Part shown: positions 7,917 through 14,264 of the stretch, one piece after another
How the letters are laid out: every line of letters starts with the position of its first letter
Position numbering within the stretch: position 1 is the first letter of the stretch
NCBI GenBank assembly: GCA_043805355.1
Contig: JAZDIB010000051.1
Coordinates: 1 to 34,923, forward strand
Source: JAHJRN01 sp043805355
GTDB taxonomy: Bacteria; Patescibacteriota; Patescibacteriia; 2-12-FULL-60-25
DNA: 34,923 nucleotides
Reading direction: 5' to 3'
Notes under the pieces: generated by a model
Database searches by the model: none
What the model was told of the DNA's origin: nothing
What the model saw: the letters and a program-made list of their open reading frames with translations, nothing else
Made by a program: the position numbers and the translations under genes

Positions 7917-8333
7917 TCAGAGAGTGAATGGATTGATGTCTTGTTGGAGCAGGTTCCGGATCGGGAGGAAGAGCGGCGAGGGGAGGGCGTCCCAGGCGAA
8001 CCATTCCCATGCCTCGCACCGGTCCGGTTCCATGATGCGTGGTTCCCCTTCCGCGTGGTCCGCGACGACGAAGAGCGTGACGTAGTGTTTGTCTTCCTCC
8101 TCGTACACGTCGTTCGTGAAGGTCACGGGGCGGAGGTCCTTGACGCGTAGGCCCGTCTCCTCGGCGACTTCACGTTCCGCGCATGCCTCGACTGACTCCC
8201 CGAATTCGAGGTGGCCGCCCGGGAAGGACCACGACCCGGAGCCATGCGCGCCGATGCGCTTGCCGAGCAGAATCTTGCCGTCCCTCCGCACGATGACCCC
8301 GACGCCGATCTTCGGCCGCTTCGTCTCATCCAT
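7917..8333 (-). CDS. Nudix hydrolase
   Basis: The 138-residue product is a single Nudix domain. The full Nudix box is at residues 40-62, GxxxxxE...REVAEETGL, with the glutamates that bind Mg2+. It starts with KIGVGVIVRRDGKILLGKR, and the WSFPGGHLEFGES context resembles NUDT15-like nucleotide triphosphate pyrophosphatases. It therefore probably hydrolyses a nucleoside diphosphate-linked compound, perhaps a damaged dNTP; the substrate is not fixed by the sequence. The start at 8333 is supported by a promoter directly upstream. The cupin gene follows 26 nt downstream. Confidence 0.92.
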   Translation of the reverse strand: MDETKRPKIGVGVIVRRDGKILLGKRIGAHGSGSWSFPGGHLEFGESVEACAEREVAEETGLRVKDLRPVTFTNDVYEEEDKHYVTLFVVADHAEGEPRIMEPDRCEAWEWFAWDALPSPLFLPIRNLLQQDINPFTL

Positions 8334-8342
8334 ACGCCTTTG

Positions 8343-8371
8343 ATTGTCGCATCGTACGGTCGGATGCGCAA
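8343..8371 (-). promoter_or_regulatory. Promoter of the Nudix-cupin pair
   Basis: Minus strand: TTGCGC (8371-8366), 17-nt spacer, GACAAT (8348-8343) preceded by TGC, giving an extended -10. The RNA start should be within a few nt of the ATG at 8333. Confidence 0.45.
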
Positions 8372-8380
8372 CCTCGCCGG

Positions 8381-8409
8381 TTGTCCGATGGGTCCCCTCC
8401 CGTTACGAT
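8381..8409 (+). promoter_or_regulatory. greA promoter
   Basis: TTGTCC (8381-8386), 17-nt spacer, TACGAT (8404-8409). The RNA start near 8416 leaves only about 4 nt before the ATG at 8421. It is arranged back to back with the Nudix promoter. Confidence 0.5.
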
Positions 8410-8420
8410 GGCGTCGACCT

Positions 8421-8927
8421 ATGCGCATCCCGACACGGAAATCCCAACAGCTCCGGCCCCAGGAGGAACGCGATAATGTCCTCTCCGCGTGGAAGCTTCA
8501 GCGGCTCAAGGACGACCTGGTGGACCTCGAGAAGCGGCAACGGCCCCTCGTGGTCGAGGACTTGGCGGACGCGCGGTCGAAAGGTGACCTGTCCGAGAAC
8601 GCGGAATATCAGGATGCGCGGGGCAAGCTCTCGCGCATGGACAGCCGTATCTTCTCGCTGAAGGAACGGATCAAGAACGCCCAGGTCATCGAATCGGGTA
8701 CAGGCCCCGCAGGACAGGTCCGGACCGGGTCGACCGTCGTCCTCTCCGTCGACGGGCATCAGCGCCAATACGCCATCGTCGGCTCGCAGGAGACCGACCC
8801 GTCGCGCGGCCGCATCTCCTACCTCTCCCCGCTCGGCGCCGCGCTCCTCGGCCATGTCGCCGGCGAATCCGTCATCGTCGAGGCGAACGGCCAAAAGACC
8901 TCCTACGGCATCGTGGAGGTGTCGTGA
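8421..8927 (+). CDS. greA: Transcript cleavage factor GreA
   Basis: The 168-residue product has the usual GreA length and order: an N-terminal antiparallel coiled coil (about 20-88) with the conserved tip GDLSENAEY (55-63), whose acidic residues enter the RNA polymerase secondary channel, then an FKBP-like C-terminal domain (about 95-165) with GSTVVLSVDG and ISYLSPLGAALLGHVAGE. GreA rescues backtracked polymerase by stimulating RNA cleavage. The start at 8421 follows a TTGTCC-N17-TACGAT promoter by only 11 nt. The frame is open upstream to 8211, but that part would run through the promoter and the opposing Nudix gene. Confidence 0.95.
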   Translation: MRIPTRKSQQLRPQEERDNVLSAWKLQRLKDDLVDLEKRQRPLVVEDLADARSKGDLSENAEYQDARGKLSRMDSRIFSLKERIKNAQVIESGTGPAGQVRTGSTVVLSVDGHQRQYAIVGSQETDPSRGRISYLSPLGAALLGHVAGESVIVEANGQKTSYGIVEVS

Positions 8928-8938
8928 CCGACGGGTCG

Positions 8939-9130
8939 TCACTCCAGGAACCCGAGGAGCTTCTTCACGATTTCCTGATGGTGGATCTCGTCGTTCTTGA
9001 TGTGCTCGACCAGCTGCGCGAACCCGTTCAGCTTGAATTCCTTCAGGAGCGTCTCGCAGTTTTCCTCCGCGTCCTTCTCGTACACCAGCGCCTGGTCAAG
9101 GATGGCGCGCGTCTCGTTCTTGGTTCCCAT
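8939..9130 (-). CDS. Tiny ferritin-like helical protein (63 aa), second of a pair
   Basis: The 63-residue product is nearly all helix. It carries a Glu early in helix 1 (VYEKDAEEN) and EHIKNDEIHH in helix 2, where E and H are spaced as in the ExxH metal site of ferritin-like and rubrerythrin domains. The length is only one helical hairpin, half of a normal four-helix bundle. The ATG begins 1 nt after the stop of the other small gene (9132-9338), so the two are coupled. They may assemble together into a bundle. This is inferred from residues and spacing; it may not bind iron at all. It converges on greA. Confidence 0.65.
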   Translation of the reverse strand: MGTKNETRAILDQALVYEKDAEENCETLLKEFKLNGFAQLVEHIKNDEIHHQEIVKKLLGFLE

Positions 9131-9131
9131 A

Positions 9132-9338
9132 TCAGGTCTTGAGGGTCTTCAGCCGTTCGAGGCCGGTCCGATGCGTCCGGCTCTCCCCGATGAGCGTCGC
9201 CAAGAGCTCGCGCGCTTCGTCCTGATGCGAACCGAACGTCTCCATGTACCCTTCGTCACGGAGGACCTTCATGTAGATATCGATGAATTGATCCTCGATG
9301 AGGATGCCCTGATCCACGAGGGATTGTAGGTCTGGCAT
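9132..9338 (-). CDS. Tiny helical protein (68 aa), first of a pair
   Basis: The 68-residue product is predicted to be two helices: residues about 5-28 (DQGILIEDQFIDIYMKVLRDEG) and about 37-64, with GESRTHRTGL carrying a Glu and His on the same face (ExxxH). The resemblance to a half ferritin-like bundle is weaker than for its partner at 8939-9130, whose start codon lies 1 nt beyond this stop. No signal peptide or TM segment. It lies upstream of the partner in the same operon. Function unknown. Confidence 0.6.
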   Translation of the reverse strand: MPDLQSLVDQGILIEDQFIDIYMKVLRDEGYMETFGSHQDEARELLATLIGESRTHRTGLERLKTLKT

Positions 9339-9368
9339 AGTAGGGGCAGTATACGTCGGCGTCCGGGG

Positions 9369-9399
9369 AAATCAAAAGGACGAGGCGCGTGCCCCGTCC
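9369..9399 (-). terminator. Terminator of the cold-shock gene
   Basis: A 9-bp stem with one A-C mismatch and a 4-nt loop (9378-9399), followed on the minus strand by a T-rich tail (TTTTGATTT, 9377-9369). Confidence 0.6.
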
Positions 9400-9422
9400 C
9401 TCCGAATTCAAGTCGAAAGCGA

Positions 9423-9620
9423 TTACGCCTTCTGGACGTTGACGGCGCGCGGGCCCTTCTCGGACTGCTCCGTCTCGAACGTGACCGCATCCCCCACCTT
9501 GAGGTCCGCGAACATCGCGCCGACGAGGGCGGACTCGTGGAAGAACACGTCTCCCTGCTGGCCTTCCGGCGTGATGAACCCGAAGTTCTTCTCCGTCAGT
9601 GTCTTAATCGTACCGTTCAT
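9423..9620 (-). CDS. Cold-shock protein, CspA family
   Basis: The 65-residue product is a complete cold-shock domain. It has RNP1 (KNFGFITPEG, about 11-20) and RNP2 (DVFFHES, about 24-30), and ends GPRAVNVQKA. CSD proteins bind single-stranded RNA and DNA and melt RNA structure. The monocistronic gene has a terminator downstream and a leader upstream that can form two hairpins, a layout often linked to temperature or autogenous control of csp mRNAs. Confidence 0.95.
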   Translation of the reverse strand: MNGTIKTLTEKNFGFITPEGQQGDVFFHESALVGAMFADLKVGDAVTFETEQSEKGPRAVNVQKA

Positions 9621-9631
9621 AGTGGCTGGCG

Positions 9632-9699
9632 TTGCTGATTGGTTATCAGCAATAAGCGATTAACAAGTACGTAATCCGTACTTCTTGAGCGGAAGTATA
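9632..9699 (-). promoter_or_regulatory. Structured leader and -10 box of the cold-shock gene
   Basis: A TATACT box (minus strand, 9699-9694) would start RNA near 9687 and leave a leader of about 65 nt. It contains a hairpin with a 7-bp stem and 5-nt loop (9665-9683) and a second with an 8-bp stem and 5-nt loop (9632-9652), the latter ending 11 nt before the ATG. No convincing -35. Confidence 0.5.
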
Positions 9700-9748
9700 G
9701 ACTAGATGGACAAATAATGGAAGGGGGGCGTGTCAATACCGTTAGATT

Positions 9749-10228
9749 TCAGTGGTTTAAGGCCCAAAGGGCGTAATTCAGGTACGATGCGAAGCTCACC
9801 CAGAGGAGGTATGGGACGAGGAGATAGGCCGCCGTCCTGGAGATGCGATGGAAGACGAAGATGGTGGAGATGATGGCGAGCCAGAGCGCGGCGATCTCGA
9901 TGAGGGACGCGAAGGGGTCGTGCAGGCCGAAGAACAGGATGGACCAGAGCGTGTTCAGGCAGAGTTGGATGCCGAAGACGGACAGCGCGGCACGCACGTC
10001 CTTCCTCTCGGTCCCCTTCCTCCAGACGAGGAACGCGGCGATGCCCATCAGCGCGAAGAGCGTGGTCCAGACCGGCGCGAAGACCCACGAAGGCGGATTC
10101 AGCGCCGGCTTCATGAGGCTCGCATACCATGTCGGGATCGACGGTGTCGTGAAGATGGAACCGATGATGCCCGCGCCTTCGGAGACGATGATGGCGACGA
10201 GGAGCTTGATGATGTCGGAGCGTTTCAT
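9749..10228 (-). CDS. tspO: TspO/MBR family protein
   Basis: The 159-residue product has five hydrophobic helices and the family signatures: PSWVFAPVWTTLFALMGIA in helix 2, LNTLWSILFFGLHDP around helix 3, and LLVPYLLWVSFASYLNYALW in helix 5. TspO proteins bind porphyrins and related tetrapyrroles in the membrane; in bacteria they are tied to oxygen, light or stress responses. No tetrapyrrole pathway gene is nearby, so the ligand here is unknown. The start at 10228 is supported by a promoter 8 nt upstream. Confidence 0.93.
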   Translation of the reverse strand: MKRSDIIKLLVAIIVSEGAGIIGSIFTTPSIPTWYASLMKPALNPPSWVFAPVWTTLFALMGIAAFLVWRKGTERKDVRAALSVFGIQLCLNTLWSILFFGLHDPFASLIEIAALWLAIISTIFVFHRISRTAAYLLVPYLLWVSFASYLNYALWALNH

Positions 10229-10236
10229 ATGCCATC

Positions 10237-10265
10237 AGTGTACGTCGAGTCGTCCCGATGGGCAA
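10237..10265 (-). promoter_or_regulatory. tspO promoter, leaderless
   Basis: Minus strand: TTGCCC (10265-10260), 17-nt spacer, TACACT (10242-10237), with the ATG 8 nt further. The -35 overlaps the T-rich tail of the preceding gene's terminator. Confidence 0.55.
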
Positions 10266-10294
10266 ACAAAAGAGCGAAGCCGCGCTTCGCTCTT
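10264..10294 (-). terminator. Terminator of the zinc-ribbon gene
   Basis: A perfect 11-bp stem (10270-10280 with 10284-10294) and 3-nt loop, then TTTGTTT on the minus strand. It lies 16 nt beyond the stop at 10311. Confidence 0.8.
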
Positions 10295-10310
10295 CCGTCC
10301 GATGTCTCGT

Positions 10311-10928
10311 TTACTTCTTCTTGCCCTTCTTCGCAGCGACCTTGGCCTTAGCGACCTTCTTGATTGCTTCCTTGGCAGCGACCTTAATCACCACGGGCTG
10401 TTCCGCGACGACAGCATGTGCCTTGGACTCTACGACGACCTTTGGCGACAGGGCCTTGAGGATCGCGTCGAGCTTGAAGTTGATGTTCTTGAACTGGTCC
10501 GCGTACTGGTCCGTGGTGCGCTTCTCCCCACCGCCCGTGCCACCGTTCATGCACGCTCGGCAGTAGATGGGCTTCAGGCCGGTCGGACGGGACGGCACCT
10601 CGCAGGCGCTCTTGCACGTGGCGCACACGGCGCTGTACATGCGCTTTTCGTCGGACGACGGGAACCTCCGGTCCGCTCCGCTCTCGAAGCGACGCGGTTC
10701 GGCGTCACCGTCCTTCTTGAAGCAGTTCCGGCAGAAGACATCGCGTCCCGGAAGCGGCTTGAAGGGCACTTCGCACGCGTTGCCGCATTGGCTGCACGTG
10801 GCCTCGAACAAGGCCGGTCGCGCACCGTCCCGGTCGCCGGAACCCCGCTCCCAAGGCTTGCTCTGACCGAACGACTTATTGCCTCCTTTCCATCCGCCCG
10901 ATCGATTGCTTTGGTGGGGTTTGTACAT
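10311..10928 (-). CDS. Double CxxC zinc-ribbon protein with Lys/Ala-rich tail
   Basis: The 205-residue product has two zinc ribbons of the same type: Cys45, Cys48, Cys66, Cys69 and Cys102, Cys105, Cys123, Cys126, each with a CEVP...P...(V/I)(F/Y)C core. The first 40 residues are Gly, Ser and Arg rich. The C terminus (about 165-205) is Lys, Ala and Val rich and basic. Such ribbons are common in Patescibacteria. The basic tail suggests contact with nucleic acid. No catalytic domain is present and the role is unknown. A TATATA box lies 10 nt upstream of the start. Confidence 0.8.
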   Translation of the reverse strand: MYKPHQSNRSGGWKGGNKSFGQSKPWERGSGDRDGARPALFEATCSQCGNACEVPFKPLPGRDVFCRNCFKKDGDAEPRRFESGADRRFPSSDEKRMYSAVCATCKSACEVPSRPTGLKPIYCRACMNGGTGGGEKRTTDQYADQFKNINFKLDAILKALSPKVVVESKAHAVVAEQPVVIKVAAKEAIKKVAKAKVAAKKGKKK

Positions 10929-10979
10929 ATTGCTTCCCTATATACCTCATTTCGAGGAAAAGAGCAAGGATGAGGGGGG

Positions 10980-11738
10980 TCAGTTCCCCGCGACCGACTT
11001 CGCCTCGACGGTCGAGGTCCCGTCCGAGTTGACCGTGACGGATTTGACCATGCCGATGCCCTTCACCCACCACTCGGTGGTCGTATCGGTCGCGGCCGGT
11101 ATCGCGCCGAATTTCGCGACAGACGACGTCGTGCGTTTCAGTTCAATCTTCATGGCCGTGAACGTCCCGGCCGGCACCGTGACCGATTCCTCTCCGAGTG
11201 CTGTGCTCTTTTCGTTCGTCGTGATGGTGATTGTCCCGAGATCCATGGTCGAATCGTCGGTGAATTCCATCTGGACCTTTTCCGTGCTTTCCCACGTCGC
11301 GTTCGCCTTGACGTCCGCCGGCATGGACGTCCCGCTGGATGAGACGGGCGTCATCTTGAATTTCGTCCCCTCCATGGCCGCTCCGAGGCCGGAGGTCCCC
11401 TTCAGTGCGACGGATCCGTCCGCGCAGTCGGCGGTCATGTCGGTCGTGGCCCCGTTCGCCAGTTCGGCGCGGATCGTGGCCATCGAGCCGGAGACGCTGA
11501 CGGTCCGGATGGTGTAGTCGGAACTCCCCGCCGCTCCAGCCGTCGGTGTCACGCGATACGCGATGACCAGTCCCGGCTTGAACGGATAGTACGGATTCCC
11601 GCAGGTGTCCGATACCGCCGTGCTGACACCGGTCGTCGTGTCCGTGGATGTGGCAGCGGGAGAGGATTGGCCGCAACCGCCACCGACGAGCATGAGCGAA
11701 GCGAGCATGAGCGACGAGATGAGTTGTTTCTGACGCAT
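10980..11738 (-). CDS. Lipoprotein of about 252 aa
   Basis: The product begins MRQKQ with a hydrophobic stretch and GGGC lipobox (about residue 22), then a Ser/Thr-rich linker. The body is beta-rich and contains NPYYPFKPGLVIAYRV, TWESTEKVQMEF, SVTVPAGTFTAMKIEL and TTEWWVKGIGMVKS, a pattern I associate with DUF3108-like outer-surface proteins. In-frame codons upstream to 11780 would put 14 residues before the signal peptide, so I chose 11738. It lies 57 nt downstream of the frameshifted Imm5-like gene. Function unknown; probably displayed on the outer face of the membrane. Confidence 0.8.
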   Translation of the reverse strand: MRQKQLISSLMLASLMLVGGGCGQSSPAATSTDTTTGVSTAVSDTCGNPYYPFKPGLVIAYRVTPTAGAAGSSDYTIRTVSVSGSMATIRAELANGATTDMTADCADGSVALKGTSGLGAAMEGTKFKMTPVSSSGTSMPADVKANATWESTEKVQMEFTDDSTMDLGTITITTNEKSTALGEESVTVPAGTFTAMKIELKRTTSSVAKFGAIPAATDTTTEWWVKGIGMVKSVTVNSDGTSTVEAKSVAGN

Positions 11739-11795
11739 AGATGAAAAATATGAATAGGCCGTCTCCGATAACAGTACCACGTTTCGACGGGATGT

Positions 11796-12228
11796 TCAGC
11801 TTCGTCTGAAATGTTTCTCGTAGGGCTTCATCATCGGGCGAAGATGTTTCGGGAGATGTCGCACCTGCCAGGCGTGTTCCGTCGCGGCGTCCGCGGCCGC
11901 GATGGCTTTGCAGGCGTAGATGGCCGCGGCGGGAGCGTGTGTGGCGACATGTGCCGTCGCCATCGCCTGGCCTGCGGCACGCGCGGCGAATCGTACCGCG
12001 CTCCCCCTCTTTCGCCTCGCGAGCCGCCGCATGGGCATCGAGCGAGATCCTGCGGACATCAGCCATCTTGAACACGCCGATCCGCACCCATGTCCGGGTC
12101 GCCTCGATGGCGTTCCGCGGCCGATCGTCCCGCTGGAATTCCTTCTCGAACAGCGGTAACACCCGTTCCGCGCAATCCGCGGCCCAAAGCGCCAGCGCCT
12201 TATGGTCCTTCGTGACAGGTTTCTGCAT
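11796..12228 (-). pseudogene. Imm5-like putative immunity protein, frameshifted in a G-run
   Basis: Two overlapping frames form one protein of about 143 residues. The first half (from ATG 12228) reads HKALALWAADCAERVLPLFE and ...AIEATRTWVRIG. The second half reads RFAARAAGQAMATAHVATHA and ...KPYEKHF. Together they match my recollection of the Imm5-type putative immunity family, with its conserved HxxLAxWAADCAExVLP start and AxAAGxAxATAHVxTHA motif. Removing one G from a run of five (plus-strand C-run 12003-12007) restores the frame. No toxin gene is nearby. A homopolymer miscall or a slipped-strand mutation would both explain it. Confidence 0.75.
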
Positions 12229-12250
12229 ATCCGTCCTAGGAGTATAGACA

Positions 12251-12278
12251 AAAGACACCTGCATTCACAGGTGTCTTT
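12251..12278 (-). terminator. Terminator after tRNA-Asn
   Basis: A perfect 11-bp stem (12251-12261 with 12268-12278) and 6-nt loop, starting 3 nt after the CCA end of the tRNA on the minus strand. The T-tail is short (TTTTGT, counting the last stem T's). Confidence 0.75.
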
Positions 12279-12281
12279 CAT

Positions 12282-12356
12282 TGGCTCCGAGGGTGGGGAT
12301 CGAACCCACGACCAAGGGATTAACAGTCCCCTGCTCTACCGCTGAGCTACCTCGGA
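12282..12356 (-). tRNA. tRNA-Asn (GTT)
   Basis: A complete 75-nt tRNA with CCA encoded. The acceptor starts TCCGAGG and ends CCTCGGA-G-CCA. The D arm is AGCTCAGCGGTAGAGC, the anticodon loop CTGTTAA gives anticodon GTT, and the T arm contains GGTTCGATCC. The first 10 nt overlap the end of the GIY-YIG gene, whose stop codon is the TAG inside GAGGTAGCTC. Confidence 0.95.
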
Positions 12357-12592
12357 ATACGTGATGTGATGAACTCTCTTCCTGCGCCTGATTTCAGGTA
12401 TTTTTCCCGTGACCTTGCCTTATGCCTGTCCGGGAGCGTTTCCTGGTAGATGATGGCATAAGGCCGATGTGATTTCGTCGACGTGACCTGACCGGAATTA
12501 TGTTCCGTCAAGCGACGCTCGACGTCCGACGACATGCCGACATAACGTCTTCCGTCTGTTTCGCTTTGTAGGACGTAGACGTGCCAATCCAT
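12347..12592 (-). CDS. GIY-YIG mini-nuclease, ends inside tRNA-Asn
   Basis: The 81-residue product is a minimal GIY-YIG domain: HVYVLQSETDGRRYVGMS (the two strands with Y and the YVG version of YIG), then VERRLTEHNSG (catalytic Arg), TKSHRPYAIIY, and SREKYLKSGAGREFI (catalytic Glu). It is the single-domain UPF0213-like type, whose function is mostly unknown. The last four codons and the stop lie in the 5' end of tRNA-Asn. The start at 12592 is 15 nt downstream of a broken duplicate of the tRNA 5' half. It is probably transcribed from the promoter at 12677-12705 together with the tRNA. Confidence 0.88.
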   Translation of the reverse strand: MDWHVYVLQSETDGRRYVGMSSDVERRLTEHNSGQVTSTKSHRPYAIIYQETLPDRHKARSREKYLKSGAGREFITSRIPR

Positions 12593-12606
12593 ACGATGAT
12601 GAGGAA

Positions 12607-12656
12607 TCCCCTGCTCCCTGCCTGCCGGCAGGCAGGTACCGCTGAGCTACCTCGGA
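12607..12656 (-). pseudogene. Partial duplicate of the tRNA-Asn 5' half, split by a palindrome
   Basis: The minus strand 12656-12637 repeats the first 20 nt of tRNA-Asn exactly. After a 20-bp palindrome, 12616-12607 repeats the next 10 nt exactly; similarity then stops just before the anticodon loop. It has no 3' half, so it cannot make a tRNA. Its 5' end lies 300 nt from that of the intact tRNA, with the GIY-YIG gene between them. Confidence 0.9.
12617..12636. repeat. Perfect 20-bp palindrome in the tRNA fragment
   Basis: The two 10-bp halves (CCTGCCTGCC and its complement) are perfect. It sits exactly between tRNA positions 20 and 21, in the D loop of the fragment, without target duplication. 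I recall the same CCTGCC/GGCAGG palindrome as a scattered repeat in other Patescibacteria genomes, but cannot check this here. Confidence 0.85.
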
Positions 12657-12676
12657 TTGTCGTAAAGAGCCGTCAG

Positions 12677-12705
12677 AATATATCCGAACGAACGGCGTCG
12701 GTCAA
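12677..12705 (-). promoter_or_regulatory. Promoter of the tRNA-Asn/GIY-YIG unit
   Basis: Minus strand: TTGACC (12705-12700), 17-nt spacer, TATATT (12682-12677). Initiation near 12670 is 14 nt before the 5' end of the tRNA fragment, the normal distance for a tRNA leader. This was probably the tRNA promoter before the insertion. Confidence 0.7.
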
Positions 12706-12712
12706 GTGCCGT

Positions 12713-13531
12713 TCACGCCTGTTTCTTGCCGATCGTGAAGCTTGCGACGAAGAGGATGAGGCTTACGAGGACGATGGTGCCGCCGCTTGCAAGGTTCAGG
12801 GAGACGGAGGCGAGGAGGCCGACGACGACGGACACGACCGAGAATCCCACGGAGAGGAGCATCGTCGCAAGGAAGCTCCGGCGGAACTGCATAGCCGTGA
12901 GGACCGGGATGACCATGAGCGCGCCGATGAGCAGGGCGCCGACGATCTGAATGGAGAGCGAGACGGTCAGGGCCGCGAGGGCCATCTGCATCGCGTTGTA
13001 GGCGCGGAGTCGGATGCCGCCGGCGCGTGCGAGGTCCTCATCGAACGCGACGAGGAACAGGCGACGGTACGTGAGCGCGATGAGGCCGATGGCGAGGATC
13101 GCGAACGCGGCGAGCACGACGACGTTCGTCCAGGTCACGGTGGTGATACTACCGAAGAGATATTGCGTGAAGTTGACGTTCATTCCGCGCCCGAGTCCGA
13201 CGAGGATGACGGCGATGGCGAGCGAACCGGAGAGGAAGAGTGCCAGCACGGATTCGCCGTACAGCCGCCCGCGCGCGCGGAGCTCCTCGATGCCGATGGA
13301 TGCCAGTACGGAGACGGCTGCGGCGCCGTACACGGGGTTCGTGAAGCCACCGAGGATGCTGGCAGCGACACCGACAAGCGAGACGTGTGCGAGCGTGTCG
13401 GCCATGATGGCATAGCGCCGCACGACGAGGAACGTCCCGATGACAGGCGCGACGATGCCGGTCACGATGCCCGCGAGGAGCGCGCGCTGCATGAATCCGT
13501 ATCCGAAGATGTCGAGGAGGTCAGGCGTCAT
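12713..13531 (-). CDS. znuB: Zinc/manganese ABC transporter permease, ZnuB-like
   Basis: The 272-residue product has about eight hydrophobic helices and the ABC-3 permease signature: FMQRALLAGIVTGIVAPVIGTFLVVRRYAIMADTLAHVSLVG near the N terminus, and VGALLIGALMVIPVLTAMQF later. It forms the membrane channel of a TroABC/ZnuABC importer. The frame is open to 13597, but ATG 13531 gives the family N terminus and overlaps the end of the ATPase gene by 11 nt, indicating coupled translation. It is the last gene of dnaG-rpoD-znuA-znuC-znuB. No obvious terminator is seen before the opposite-facing promoter elements. Confidence 0.93.
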   Translation of the reverse strand: MTPDLLDIFGYGFMQRALLAGIVTGIVAPVIGTFLVVRRYAIMADTLAHVSLVGVAASILGGFTNPVYGAAAVSVLASIGIEELRARGRLYGESVLALFLSGSLAIAVILVGLGRGMNVNFTQYLFGSITTVTWTNVVVLAAFAILAIGLIALTYRRLFLVAFDEDLARAGGIRLRAYNAMQMALAALTVSLSIQIVGALLIGALMVIPVLTAMQFRRSFLATMLLSVGFSVVSVVVGLLASVSLNLASGGTIVLVSLILFVASFTIGKKQA

Positions 13532-14264
13532 GTGTATGGAAATGCGTGGTCCGTCGCGTGGAGGTCTGTTCGCGCATGGAGCCGGCGTGCTGACCATCCG
13601 GGCAGACCATGTGGCGGTTCAGGCAGACGATATTGCTCGCCTCCTTCTCGATAATGTCCACGTCGTGCGTGACGAATAGAATCGTCAGCCCCTTGGCGTT
13701 GAGGCGCCGGAGCAGGGCGTAGAAATCGCGTTGTGCCTCCACGTCCACCCCCTCGAACGGCTCATCGAGGAGGAGGATACGCGACTCTGCGGCGAGCGCA
13801 CGCGCGATAAGGGTGCGTTGCCGCTGTCCCCCAGAAAGCTCGCGCAAGAGACGGTCGCGCAGATCCGTGATGCCGGCGACCTCGAGGGCCTCTCGGACGG
13901 CGTTGCGGTCGGACGTCCCGAAGCGGCGGAAGATGCCGAGTCGTGGTGTCCGTCCGCTTTCCACGATTTCACGCACCGTCGCGGGGAATGTGGCGGCTCG
14001 CGCGGCGGCATGTTGAGGGACGTATCCGATGGAGGCCTTGTCCGCGAATCCCGACGCGGTTTCTCCGAGGATGAGTATGCGACCTTCGTCCGGAGTAATC
14101 TCCCCGAGAATGAGCTTCAGGAGCGTGGTCTTTCCTCCTCCGTTGGGTCCGATGACGCCGACATACTGCCCGGTATCGACGGAAAACGAGATACCCTCAA
14201 GGACCGGCCGTCCGCCGTAACCGAAGCGGACGTCGTCGAACCGGATGAGGGATGGGCGTTTCAT
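13521..14264 (-). CDS. znuC: Zinc/manganese ABC transporter ATPase, ZnuC-like
   Basis: The 247-residue product has all ABC motifs: Walker A GPNGGGKTT (39-47), Q-loop YVPQH, signature LSGGQ (143-147), Walker B LLLDEP (165-169) and H-loop His200. The C terminus has a His-rich end (HFHTHDA), often seen in zinc-system ATPases and possibly a metal sensor. The ATG overlaps the stop of the binding protein gene as ATGA (14261-14264), so I prefer it to an in-frame ATG 6 nt upstream. It powers metal uptake through ZnuB. Confidence 0.93.
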   Translation of the reverse strand: MKRPSLIRFDDVRFGYGGRPVLEGISFSVDTGQYVGVIGPNGGGKTTLLKLILGEITPDEGRILILGETASGFADKASIGYVPQHAAARAATFPATVREIVESGRTPRLGIFRRFGTSDRNAVREALEVAGITDLRDRLLRELSGGQRQRTLIARALAAESRILLLDEPFEGVDVEAQRDFYALLRRLNAKGLTILFVTHDVDIIEKEASNIVCLNRHMVCPDGQHAGSMREQTSTRRTTHFHTHDA

